This document shows, one piece after another, positions 1-11,649 of a stretch of 64,000 bases of DNA. Position 1 is the stretch's first letter; the number at the start of each line of letters is the position of its first letter. Under the pieces are notes generated by a model. It saw only the letters and a program-made list of their open reading frames with translations. It was not told the origin of the DNA and made no database searches. This DNA comes from Apostichopus japonicus. Its lineage: Eukaryota > Echinodermata > Holothuroidea > Aspidochirotida > Stichopodidae. The position numbers and the translations under genes were made by a program. Location: NCBI RefSeq assembly GCF_037975245.1, contig NC_092571.1, positions 7,606,501 to 7,670,500 of the forward strand, written 5' to 3'.

Positions 1-69
1 AGACGAATGTTTTTTTTTCAAGTCAGCATTTCATAGTGAGATAACATGCTTTTCTCATTTTTTTGTCAG

Positions 70-3000
70 GTTTTCAAAATTTTTGCCAAAAACTGGTCGT
101 TGAGGAAAGAAGGACTTAATGAGGTCAGATCTCATCTAGATGGAGTTGAAGAGAGGGACAAAGAGTTACTCCGAAACATCCTGAGGGCTACAGTGTTCCT
201 GATTGTGAAATTGCTGAAAGATAAAGTTATCGCTGTAAGTCATTTTGAGTGGTATCATAATAGTGGTACCTTTTGCAGCAGTCTGCATCTTACAAAATAA
301 TTTTTGCAAAGCAATTTCAGTAGTTAGTTAGTCAGTCAGTTAGTCGGTCAGTCAGTCAGCTAGTCAGTCAGTCAGTCAGCTAGTCAGTCAGTCAGTCAGC
401 TAGTCAGTCAGTCAGTTATTTTTATTTATTTATTGATTGATTGATTGATTTATTTATTTATTTGTTTATTTATTCGTTTATTTATTTCTTCGTTTATTTC
501 TTCGTTTATTTATTCATTTTATTTATTTATTAATTTTAGCATTTATTTATTTTAGCATTCATTTATTCATTTATTTATTTTATTTCAACCTTATTTCGGG
601 AGGGTTACTTGGTTAGACGAGGTTAGTCATCCCAAGGCCCTCTTAAATATAATTGTTATAAAAAGCCATTGGTGTTAATGCAATATTAATTGTGAATCTA
701 AGAACTAATAAGTAACAAGATCATAAAAAGAGTTAAACAGCTAACTGAACGATACAGACTGAGTTAATCTCTGTTGTTTCATATTGATGCAGCCCTGCTG
801 CAGGTGATCTTGCAGCTGCTGCAGCTTTTTTTTTGACATGGTTCCTTGTTAGATTTAGTTGAATGAGTAACCAACATGTGCAGCTATCCAAAGACAAGAA
901 ATTTTGTGGAATATAAAAATGAATGTTTAAGACCGTTATCATGATTTATGCTTAAAATATCTTGTTGTAAAGACTTTCACACCGGACTGTTTCCGACATT
1001 TGTATAAATTTCCAAAAGTTTTCTCTGTTTACCTGTCGTACTTGTTTACTTCGGTATATAAAGTTATTAGAAATGCAGTAATCACACATATATCAGTCTC
1101 CATGAGTATTGTATATGAATTAATTTACTAGGTCACTACGGCTACCTTGGATTTAATCAGTTACACCATCACAGACTGGCTGGTGAAACATAAAATGCAG
1201 TAATCACACATATATATCGGTCTCCATGAGTGTTGTATATGAATTAATTTACTAGGTCACTACGGCTACCTTGGATTTAATCAGTTACACCATCACAGAC
1301 TGGCTGGTGAAACATAAAATGCAGTAATCACACATATATCAGTCTCCATGAGTGTTGTATATGAATTAATTCACTAGGTCTTTACTGCTACCCTGGATTT
1401 AATCAGTTACACCATCGCAGACTGGCTGGTGAAACATAAAATGACCAAGAACGACACAAGCTATGTCGTGGAGAACGTCCTGCCGGAACTCATGGGCCGA
1501 ATTGGGGACACGGTAATTTGAATGTTGCTTGGAACTTTTATTTTTATGATGCCTTGTATTTATAATGTACACTGAACTTAGGAACAAAGTGAGTTGGCAC
1601 ATGTCTACATGTTACTTTCCCTCGCCAATAAAATAAAGAACAGCCTGAGACTGTACTTGGGTGTGATAAGAATGCCTGCAACAAATGTGGTTGAGAGTGA
1701 TGATTTTAAGTGTCAATCAGTCAGAAACTAGACATTTAGTCCCCCCTCCTCCCCCCCCCCAAGCTGTCATTCCTCTCAGGAGTTGGATTAACATAGGAAG
1801 GTAAAGCACTTCAAGAGTTTTCTCAATCTCTTAAATCATCTTGACTGTATAAACCCCAATCTGTCTTTTGACAAGTATCTAATAAATCACCATCATTTGT
1901 CTCACCACCCTTACAGACCTTCCAGTTGTAGAAGTCCCATTTCTGTGTAATATTACATAATTTCAGTTACCCTTGGCACGAAGCCGGGACGGAGGAGGCA
2001 CGCTCACTCACTCACTCAGTCACAGAGAATGATTGCTGGCGTTCTGTCTCGGTGTGCTAGAAATTGGAAAGAAATTTGCATGACATCACATGGTCTATAT
2101 AGCATGGGTCAGCTGATCCACAATGCAAACGTTTTCGCCCTGTTTATGGCTATCACATACAATAGGGTCACTGCATGTATACAATGAAGTGAAAAGAAGT
2201 TTTTTAAGAAACTGTGTTTTGGATTTCTTCTGTATTAAATTCCAGGTTTTGCATGAAATATCCATACATTAAAAGAAATCTGTGAAATATTTTAACATTC
2301 TATTTTTTATGCCAATTTCTAATGTGACTTATTAATCATGTGTCACTTGAGGGGTATGTCCTTCAATGAGATCAACCAGTCCAGTCTTCTCTCACCTGCC
2401 ATACACCCCATTCTCCCATGACAAGCATTACTGACATTGCATCATCAGGGTCATAGGTTATCTCCATTTTGTCAAATTTATCTATTTCAACATAAATTTT
2501 ATTTACATATCAGTAGCAGAGTGAAGGGCAGAAACATCTTTAGAGGAACACTTTAAAGGTTATGTCTTTTAAATTCAACCATCGATAGTCCTTAGACTTT
2601 CATGTAGCTGCATTGATTCCAATTCCATATTTGTTTGCTAAAACCTCTCAATCATTTTACACCTTACAGAATGCGAGGTTAAAAGGAGCAGCTGTAGACT
2701 ACATCGTGGAATTTGCTGGCCTGCGCGAAGTGCGTCATTTGCATACTGTTCCCGGTCAATGTACTATTCCTTTCAAGTCAAATAGTCAAGCCAAGATGGC
2801 CGTCACAAAGGTTGACATTGTTATCCGGCTGGTTCAGGATCTCGGTGTTGACAATAACAGGTGAGGAGGCGATGGATAACTATTCCGTGCCTAAGAGGTT
2901 CTGAAGATAGGTGGGCCCAATGCCCCTCTCCCTCTTTCCTCCTCTAGTTCCCCTTCGACCAGCCTACAACTATCCCGTGCCAAAGAGGTTCAGAAGAGAG

Positions 3001-5410
3001 TTGGGCCCAATGCCTGACCCCCCCTCCCCCATTTCCTCCTCTCAAGCCCCTGGCTGCATCCCTCCAATGATAATTATCAGCATTATTGCATATTTTCAGT
3101 GGTCTACATCAAGCTTTTTGTCAAATTACCTTGGCCAGAGCAAGCATGAGATTGTTTTTTGGTGGTATTCAGTGAAGAATAGAGTGGTCAACCCGGTCAG
3201 CCTTATTTATTATTCAGGATGAAATGAAATTGATAGTCTCTAATGTTAGCTTGCTACACATTCCTCTCAACTTATTTTAAAACCATGTCTATAATGGTAT
3301 AGACAGTAACATTGACCTTTGACCTGCAGTTGGAAGTGCCTCCCTTTGTTGCTCTACTTTCTCTTCTGATTTTTCACAGTGGCTTGACAGTAGATAATGT
3401 CATGACGTTCGCAATGAAAGCTGTCCAGCACACGGCAGGGGAAGTGCGAGATGCGGGACTGCAATTAATCTGTGAACTCTACAAGGTCAACGGGCCCGAG
3501 GTTAAGTCGAGGTTGCCAAACGAAGAAGACCCCAAAGTCCTGAAGAATCCTCTTTATGTAAAGATATTTAACGGGCTGAACAAGATAGACGGAAAACCTA
3601 CCAGACAAGAACAGCAGGTAATGATATGCAGGTAGCTGCAGGTAGCTACATATGCAGGTAACTACATATGCAGGTTGCTATATATGCAGGTAGCTACATG
3701 TGCAGGTTGCTATATATACAGGTTGCTATATATGCAGGTAACTATATATGCAGGTTGCTATATATGCAGGTTGGCATATATGCAGGTTGCTATATATGTA
3801 GGTTGCTATATATGCAGGTTGGCATATGCAGGTTGCTATAAATGCAGGTTGCTATATATGCAGGTGGCTATATATGCTGGTAGCTATATGTGCAGGACGC
3901 TATATATGCAGGTTGCTATATATGCAGGATATCTGGATGGTACCACATGCCAACTAGAAGTTATTCCAGTATTAGCTATCAAAAGTTGGGTTTTACATTA
4001 TTTGCCTGGTAGATGAAATCACCAGAGGCAGTATGTTAAACTAGCTCACAAAGTACATGATGTTAAATACATGTACAATAGTCCAGTGTCTGCATTGGAG
4101 CCTAGAAACCTTGCTGCTATAACTTTTACCAAAACTGTGAACACAGTTGATAATGACAGATCTTCCACAATGGCATTAAAAAAAAAAGTGTTAATATATC
4201 ATAATCTAAACCCTAAGAAGAAGCTATTCCAGTCTTTTAGACATTAACATCAATATGTTAAATCTCTGGGATGCTCTGTAAATATCGATGTGATGATGAC
4301 ATCACTTGCTCGTCGCAGGTCTAACGTTGATGTTAGGTCCATTGTTTTGTTAATTCTAGAAGCTCAACCAGAACATGACTAAACATTTCTGGACAAAAGG
4401 GTTTATCACTTCAAACCATCATTAATATGACTTAATACACATATCAAGTTCCTATGTAATTTCTTAGTCCTCTCTCAAGGGGACGGTCATGTTAAGAATT
4501 ATAAAGACACTTAATCACATACTATTTTCATAGATTTGGAGGAGAAATATTGTGATTGCATGACGTTTGTGGTGAAAATTGTATCTTCTGGATGCACGAA
4601 ATGAAGTCTCCTGAAATCTAAAAGTTAAAAATGTCAAAGTTCACCTTGTTATCACAAGAAGAAGCTGTAAATGAAAAGGAAATATCCAAAGGAAAATGTG
4701 TTAACTTAAACAAAAGAAGGCAGTTCCTTCGGGTATATCGTCACAAACAGGAGTATTTAAGTCGCGAGATAAGTGGTGGATAATTGAGTGCTTAGAAAGG
4801 GGGAAAAAAATACTTGAAATAGAACGTGATCTTAAATCTTAAAAAAAATTAGGGTAACATGCAGATTAATTGAAAAATTTAAGATCAGTTTTTTTACTTG
4901 TTTGTTAATTGAAAAATTGAAGATCATTTTGTTTGCTTTTGTTTTCTGGTTCTAGGCTTTGACGAAGAAAGGCAAATTGGCCAGAGAGAAAGCCAAGAAG
5001 GAAGAAATTGAGGGCTTAGAGCAACAACTGGCTGATCTAAAAGCAGCAACACAGGCAGCTGAAGCAGCCAAAAAAAGGGTGAGATATTGGAGAATATTTT
5101 AATCTGAGTAAAGGGTGAGATATTAGAGAATATTTTAATCTGAGTAACAACAGATAAATATAGGCTGGGATTATAAAAGGGTGAGATACTGGAGATTATT
5201 TTAATCTGAGTAGCTACAGATAAATATAGGCTGGGATTATAAAAGGGTGAGATATTGGAGAATATATTAATCTGAGTAACAACAGATAAATACAGGCTGG
5301 GATTATAAAAGGGTGAGATATTGGAGAATATTTTAATCTGAGTAACAACAGATAAATACAGGCTGGGATTAGTTTAGCAGGAATCATTAAGCATTTACAT
5401 TTGTCTATGG

Positions 5411-5469
<59 letters not shown>

Positions 5470-8400
5470 GTTCCTTATAGAATAATGAAAAACATAATGG
5501 ATCTTCGTACGACCACTCTGAAAACTGATTTTGAATTCGCCATAGCCATATAGTTTGTGTATTGTCAGTCCAGTTTTTAATTGGATAGTGTTATGCTGGA
5601 CCCTGTCTTTGACCCTGTTCATATGTCCTTTGTCTATGCCAGCTATTGAGGTAATGTCTTACCTGGGGTGTAAAGCTCCCTAACAAGTTTGTTTTTATTT
5701 CTTTCACATGCACTGCCTTCTATTTTTGTTTAAATATCAGATATTGAGTTTTGTTTAAATTCATCATGCAAAAAATTTCAATAATCATTACCATAAATGG
5801 ACATTATTATTTCACAAAATATCATAAATAATGCCAACAAGTTATGTCTTCATATCTCATGTTCCAATAAGAAATGATAAGAGCTCCAAGGTCTTGCAAT
5901 ATTTTATCCTAACCTTGAATCTTTTCTTGAATTGGTTATGCTGTTTTTTGTCGGCAGAATAAAGAAGGCGGCTCTCTGAACACCAACAGCAACGGCAACC
6001 AGTCAAAAACACCAAGAGGTAAGGAACCATTTATGATTTAAGTTTATGGTTAGTTTAAAAGTGATTGACTCCGTGGGTCCTATTACATATAGTAAAACTT
6101 AAAAAATCCCTAGGAATACAACTCATCAGTAATTAGGCAGGGCTTTAAGAAGCTTCTGTCGAATTTATCGTTACTTTGGTCGGTAAGAAATCTGCTGGTC
6201 AAATGGTTTCATTGAACAACTACCAAGGAATACATCATAGCCCAGGGAGACGGTTCACAAACTAGGAGGAAGGAAAGTCTGCAAAAGCTATTGTGCCAGA
6301 CTCAAGAGTAGGTTATGGTCATTTTCGGTGGGTTATGAGCTATTCCAGACATTAGAAAACCTGCAAGTTTTGCTCTATACTTGCCCGGTTATCGAATTGA
6401 CCCAGAGCCCCTGGTTGTAATATTAGAGATCAAAAACTCATTATATCCATGCTTTGATTACTTTCCTCATTTATCATTCCCAAAAAATAAACTTACCCCT
6501 GGACTTATTACAAATGTTTCAAATTAAAACACAATTTTTTTTATCTTTCATGGTTTATATAATTGTAACAAAATGTTTACATTTATGTTGTGAGTTGCAT
6601 TGAGATTTAAAAGAAAAGGAATTAGATTTAATCTTAAATTCTGCCTTGCATGTATTACGTGTATACAGACTGTTTATTGAGACAATAATAATGTGCTGCC
6701 CTCTCTCTACAAATCACAACAGCTATAAGTCCTGGGGTCAAAGGAAAGACGAAGATACCCACCAGAACTCCGAGCATCGCAGAGCAATCAGAAGCAGGGG
6801 AGGATGACCAGTGCGTCTTCTGTGGAGACAAGAACGAGGCATATCGAGATGGAGGAATGGATGTTCATTACTGGAAACAGTGTCCTATGCTGAAGAAATG
6901 TCCTAAATGTAAACAGGTTAGTAATAAAACTTTCATTACCTGGATTTAATATGTTTCAGAAATAATGTTATATCAGACAGGATGCTTGATGATCTTAGGA
7001 AATATAGCAGGAAGGAAAATGGTCTCTATTTAAACAGCTTAGTAAGACATTGTATAAAACATTCTTAGGAAATATTGCAAGAATCAAAATATGGTAGGAA
7101 AATGGTATCAATATAAATAGATCAGTAAGACACTGTGTAAAACATTGGAAGCTGAGGGAGCTGCAGTTTCACTGCAGCTAGGCTACATAATGGTCTTAAG
7201 AACTATAATCAGCATCAAAAGATGGGAAGGAAAAGAGAGAAAATCATCTCAATATAAGCAGCTCAGTAAGACACTGTGTAAAACATTGGATGCTGAGGGA
7301 GCTGCAATATCACTGCAGCCAGGCTGCATGATGGTCTTAAGGACTATAATCAGCATCAAAAGATGGAAGGAAAAGAGGGAAAATCATCTCAATGTAAACA
7401 GCTCAGGAAGACACTCAGTAAAACATTGGATGCTGAGGGAGCTGCAATATCACTGCAGCCAGGCTGCATGATGGTCTTAAGGACTATAATCAGCATCAAA
7501 AGATGGAAGGAAAAGAGGGAAAATCATCTCAATGTAAACAGCTCAGGAAGACACTCAGTAAAACATTGGATGCTGAGGGAGCTGCAATATCACTGCAGCC
7601 AGGCTGCATGATGGTCTTAAGAACTATAACCAGCATCAAAAGATGGAAGGATAAGAGGGAAAATCATCTCAATATGAGCAGCTCAGTTAGACACTGTGTA
7701 AAACATTGGATACTGAGGGAGCTGCAGTTTCACTGCAGCCAGGCTGCATGATGGTCTAAAGAACTATAACCAGCATCAAAAAATGATAAGCAAAGAGGGC
7801 AAATCATCTCAATATGAGCAGCTGAGTAAGACACTGTGTAAAACATTTGATACTGAGGGAGCTGCAGTTTCACTGCAGCCAGGCTGCATGATGGTCTACA
7901 GAGATCTCTATTATTTGTTAATGACTCAGCCTTACCGCAAGGAAGTTTGCAGCTGCTGCAGGTTTTCTCTTTAACATGGTGCAATGGTACTGAAAATTCT
8001 GACTTTCTCATGAAATTTTAGGTGGTGGAAGTTTCTGGCCAGACTGAACATCTCTTGACAGAGTGTGAGAGCAGGACCAAATTTGCGAAATGTCCGAGGT
8101 GCTCAGAGGCTCACGAGAAGACCGAACTGGACCGATATGTCACTGAAAAGATATGTGAACGTAAGTAAAACTAACTTTCAAAATGGCTCAAGAGCAACCA
8201 AGCTGGCTGTGTCCTGTGATATGAGATAAGCTTAATCTCTGCTAGATAATTAATTCTGGAAGTAAATTATTTGAAAGATACTTGTATGCTTTGGAAATCA
8301 AATTAGTTTAACGTGCAGTCTTTATGCTAATGAGGTATTTCTTATACCCATTTCTCTACTGTGTGGTTCCATTAGCTGATCATTGCCGTTAGCAGTTAAT

Positions 8401-11400
8401 GACGACAAGTTGTCAACATCTGTATGTAAAGTAGACTAGATCCTAAACTATATAGTTGGTGGTTTTAAAATGGGTTTCCAAGCTTTACAGAGCATTACCT
8501 GTTGGGTAGCAGGAAAATAACAAAGTAATCGGTAAACAATGTTTCCCAATGGAGTCTGACAGGAATGTTTCTCACTTGTTACACGGTGATTGATATTTGA
8601 AATGTTGATTCATGTGAGAAATGTCTGTATGCTGTTGTTTACTAACTTTCATTCAGTGTGCAGTAGGCTTAAATCATCAGTCACCAAGGAATATATATTA
8701 GGTGGTTTTTAGCCCTTTAAATTTATGGCTAGCTAAGAGAGACATCACAGCTAGCTGAGAGAGATATCACAGCTAGCTGAGAGATATCACAGCTAGCTGA
8801 GAGATCTCTCAGCTAGCTGAGAGAGACATCACAGCTAGCTGAGAGAGACATCACAGCTAGTTGAGAGACATCACAGATAGCTGAGAGACATCACAGCTAG
8901 CTGAGAGAGACATTGCAGCTAGCTGAGAGAGACATCACAGCTAGCTGAGAGAGACATCACAGCTAGCTGAGAGAGACATCACAGCTAGCTAAGAGAGACA
9001 TCACAGATAGCTGAGAGACATCACAGCTAGCTGAGAGACACCACAGCTAGCTGAGAGAGACATCACAGCTAGCTGAGAGAGACATCACAGCTAGCTGAGA
9101 GAGACATCACAGCTAGCTGAGAGACATCACAGCATGGGGTTCTAAAGAAACAGTTTAGGAAGCAGGCTTCCCATTGGAGCTAGAATTCCTATAAAGTCTT
9201 GCAGTCAGAGATTTAAATGTTGATGCTTGGTTTGAAAAGCAACAGTTCCTCATTCCAAGTCTAACATCCGTAGTGACCATAACGTGGACTAGTTTAGTGG
9301 CTATATTTTGCGTAGCAAATTTTTGCAATTTCTAACGGCAGATTGTCATAATATACTGTAAATGTACCAGTGATAAGTGAATAAAATGGGTTATACTTCT
9401 TTGCATATTTGTGTAGTTTTGTAAATATTGGTGTATGAGCATGCAGAGAGACCAAACTGTTTACTTTTAAGTTCTTTTGGAACACACGATGGACGTATTC
9501 CTATTACAAAGGTAAACTGGTATTGATACCTGTTTGTGTTGGGACTTTGCTCACTGAATATTTTAAATCTACTTTTAAACATTCTACTTTACAGCGCTCG
9601 CCGAAGGGATGGCTCGATGTCCACTCTGTGAAACACAAATTCCAGCCAATGACGAGAGCTGGAAGAGTCACCTGATGGGACCTAATGGTTGTCCACTGAA
9701 TCCTCGAAAAGGAGGAAAGAAAAGTAAGAACCTTTAAAGAATAAACTGAGGAGTAAATCAATCCATCATCATGAAAACTTATATATTTTCTTTAGATGTC
9801 TGATATGTGTTTGTCTAACATTTTGCAGTCCTTTTGGTGCTTTTGGATGTTTACCGTTTTTCTACTGCATGATATTGTATATGTGTTTTGTATTGAGGGC
9901 TCCTTTGGAAAAGCAGTGCTTCTATGCTGAGCAGAACTACCCTCATTAAAAATGACAATAATATAAAAAATATAAAAAAATCATTGCTTCATGGGTGTGG
10001 ATGCAGGGGGTAGTTGATGGGGATGTATACCCACCCACCCCTTTATCAATTTTAAATAAACTATTCCAAAGTAGTTATAAGCACAACCTTGCAACAAAAA
10101 CTTATTTAATTTATAGACTAAATTTGCCTCAGAATGCATCATGCACCAAATTAAAAAAAAATAGTTCTGAGGCAGGAACCCCCTGATCCACCTAGAGGGG
10201 AGTCAGGGCTGTACCCACTCCTTTAAAAAATCCTTGATCCGCCCTTGCTATATGTAATAGAGATATCTTGTTGCGAACAAATTTCCCTAGCAGCGGCTAA
10301 GAAAAATGTTATTGCATTCGGGAGATATTGCAAGTTTTTATCTTTCCTTCACACACGAACTGAAGACTTGATCAAGCATTAATATGTAGCATTTCAATCT
10401 TGAAAATATAGAAAGAGAAACAAAGATATAAAGTGAAAGGTTTCATGTCTTTGTGGTACTATGACATTAAAGAGTTATAAAATGACATTCCCCAGACACC
10501 ACTTCTAAAACTGGGATAGCTGCCAAACAGAGCAACATTTTGTCTTTAGCTATTTGGGAGAATTGTTCATTAAAATAAGGTAAACAGATGGTAGGTTGGG
10601 TAACTTTTCTCCTTACACTTTCTTTATGCAGCTCTCAGAATCACTGCAAATTATATTGCCTTTTACTTGAAGGAAATAAGTACTCTGTTTGTCCAAGTAG
10701 ACTGCTTCAAAAAACTTTGTTGTAAATTCCCTACACTAGCACTAGGTGAAAACCACACCTTGAATGTTTTTAAAAAACTTGGTAAAATTTCCATGAATAT
10801 ATCTGGCAACAGAAGCATAACTGACATTTCTTTGTGGACAACTGAGATGAATGGGTATTTCTTTCTCTTTATATTGTCAAAATCATTTAAAATATTATTA
10901 TTATTATTCCAATCAAAAATTGCCAAAATTTGATTTTGGTGAAGCCTTGCTTTGAAAGAAGACTAATTCAATCACATTTTAAAGAACAACTTTAGTAACA
11001 ATAATTTGATGAAAATAAAGAAAAGCCTTTGAGGAAAAAGATGTTGAGATGCAGTAATATGGTAGAATATCACCAACAAAAATGGGCACTCCTGTCCAAT
11101 TAACAAGAAGCATTTTAGCTGCTTCTCTAAAACCGGTTTCGTTTTACCAAAGACATTACAATTTAATCATCTGAATTTATTCCGTTTCGATGTCTCAGTC
11201 TGGGTAATAGTTTAGATGGGCATTCATTATTTACTCATTGTAGGTTGTCACCTCTACAAATATTCGCTTTGTTCACAATCTTTTACCTTAATAATTTTTT
11301 TGTTTTTAATTATTAATTATTCTTTCATTAAGGTAAACTGCCTGTCAAGGACAAGAAGGGCTCCGGTGCCGCTGGGAAACAGGTACCACGACAGACCAGA

Positions 11401-11427
11401 GGAAAGAAAGGAGTCAAAGGGAGATAG
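70..11427 (+). CDS. CEP104: CEP104 (centrosomal protein of 104 kDa), C-terminal half, 10 exons
   Basis: Partial gene; its 5' part lies left of the window. Exons read at 70-234, 1378-1512, 2670-2860, 3380-3617, 4956-5078, 5958-6018, 6723-6916, 8022-8160, 9595-9723 and 11333-11427 (stop TAG). All splice phases agree and give 489 residues. Exons 1-4 are alpha-helical TOG-like repeats (tubulin binding in the family); exon 5 is a Lys/Glu/Ala-rich coiled coil; exons 7-9 carry Cys/His zinc fingers (CVFCGDKNEAYRDGG, CPKCKQ, CPRCSEAHEKTELDRY, CPLCETQIPANDESW, each followed by an His/Cys pair), the hallmark C-terminal array of CEP104; exon 10 is a short basic tail. In other animals CEP104 tracks the ciliary tip and centriole end with CP110/CEP97 and EB1 and is needed for cilium structure (Joubert syndrome gene). 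The order TOG, coiled coil, zinc fingers makes the assignment strong. Confidence 0.9.
301..620. repeat. GTCA-type and TTTA-type microsatellite tracts
   Basis: About 100 bp of GTCA/GCTA/GTTA tetranucleotides with a 16-bp higher-order period is followed by TTTA-rich repeats to about 580. It lies in a CEP104 intron just after the donor at 235. No coding content. Confidence 0.85.
1070..1445 (+). repeat. Tandem triplication (about 123 bp) of a CEP104 3' splice site and exon start
   Basis: Three copies start near 1072, 1198 and 1320. Each contains TTACTAG-GTC or TCACTAG-GTC and the first ~65 bases of exon 1378-1512. Only the third copy runs on into the full exon with a donor at 1513. The first two copies end the exon homology at AAACATAAAATG and continue into CAGTAATCAC. 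The upstream acceptors are at 1131/1132 and 1255/1256; the used one is inferred at 1377/1378. See findings. Confidence 0.85.
2861..3015 (+). repeat. Imperfect ~100-bp tandem duplication in a CEP104 intron
   Basis: Two copies share AACTATTCCGTGCC / AACTATCCCGTGCC, AAGAGGTTC and GGGCCCAATGCC, beginning right after the donor at 2861. Intronic, no evidence of coding function. Confidence 0.7.
3625..3930 (+). repeat. 16-bp minisatellite (unit GCTATATATGCAGGTT)
   Basis: About 18 imperfect units directly after the donor of exon 3380-3617. The unit length is not a multiple of three, so the open frame across it is a by-product of the repeat rather than a gene. Confidence 0.85.
5072..5370 (+). repeat. 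About 68-bp tandem repeat that includes a CEP104 5' splice site
   Basis: The segment AAAGGGTGAGATATTGGAGA, which spans the exon end and donor at 5078/5079, recurs near 5109, 5177, 5245 and 5307, with ATTTTAATCTGAGTAACAAC and AGATAAATATAGGCTGGGAT between copies. Each copy keeps a GGGTGAGA donor-like core. A poly-T run (5416-5464) lies just beyond. Confidence 0.85.
6990..7960 (+). repeat. 140-bp minisatellite, about six units, in a CEP104 intron
   Basis: Units contain AACATTGGATGCTGAGGGAG, CTGCAATATCACTGCAGCCA and GCATGATGGTCTTAA. Two central units (7363-7502 and 7503-7642) are nearly identical, exactly 140 bp apart; outer units are more diverged. Overlapping short frames on both strands derive from the repeat and shift frame at each unit. 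Confidence 0.85.
8740..9135 (+). repeat. 20-22-bp minisatellite (CACAGCTAGCTGAGAGAGACAT)
   Basis: About 18 units of CACAGCTAGCTGAGAGACAT with an optional extra GA. Lies in the CEP104 intron between exons 8022-8160 and 9595-9723. The AGCTAGCT core is palindromic. Confidence 0.9.
9724..11332. other. Last CEP104 intron, no further gene seen
   Basis: AT-rich intron of about 1.6 kb. Short frames occur on both strands, but none has a recognisable domain or a flanking acceptor/donor pair in phase. Confidence 0.6.
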
Positions 11428-11626
11428 TTAAGGAAGGTAGTAAAGATGACAATGTCAAAATACAGAGATATCTCATCTGGTATGGGAGTTGTCCCCCTCT
11501 GGCCATATATTGATATATTTAGACTCTTTTTTTTATTCTATTGGGCTTTCAAAGTTTAATTGTTCTTCCTTAGAACCAATATTCATTCTATAGTGTTTCT
11601 ATCGTTACTATGTCGCATCTCACCGA

Positions 11627-11632
11627 AATAAA
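11627..11632 (+). terminator. Candidate CEP104 polyadenylation signal (AATAAA)
   Basis: Canonical hexamer 200 bp after the CEP104 stop at 11427. It is the first AATAAA in the 3' flank, but use is unproven. Confidence 0.4.
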
Positions 11633-11649
11633 CGTCCATGCATATTCAA

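Noticed and set aside
3675-4016. Tyr/Cys-rich 113-residue frame
   Set aside because: Produced by the 16-bp minisatellite following a CEP104 donor.
7145-7751. Overlapping 82-108-residue frames in the CEP104 intron
   Set aside because: They are shifted readings of a 140-bp tandem repeat and overlap one another by one unit.
8740-9135. Possible CRISPR-like array
   Set aside because: Units are contiguous 20-22-bp tandem repeats without unique spacers, in a eukaryotic intron.
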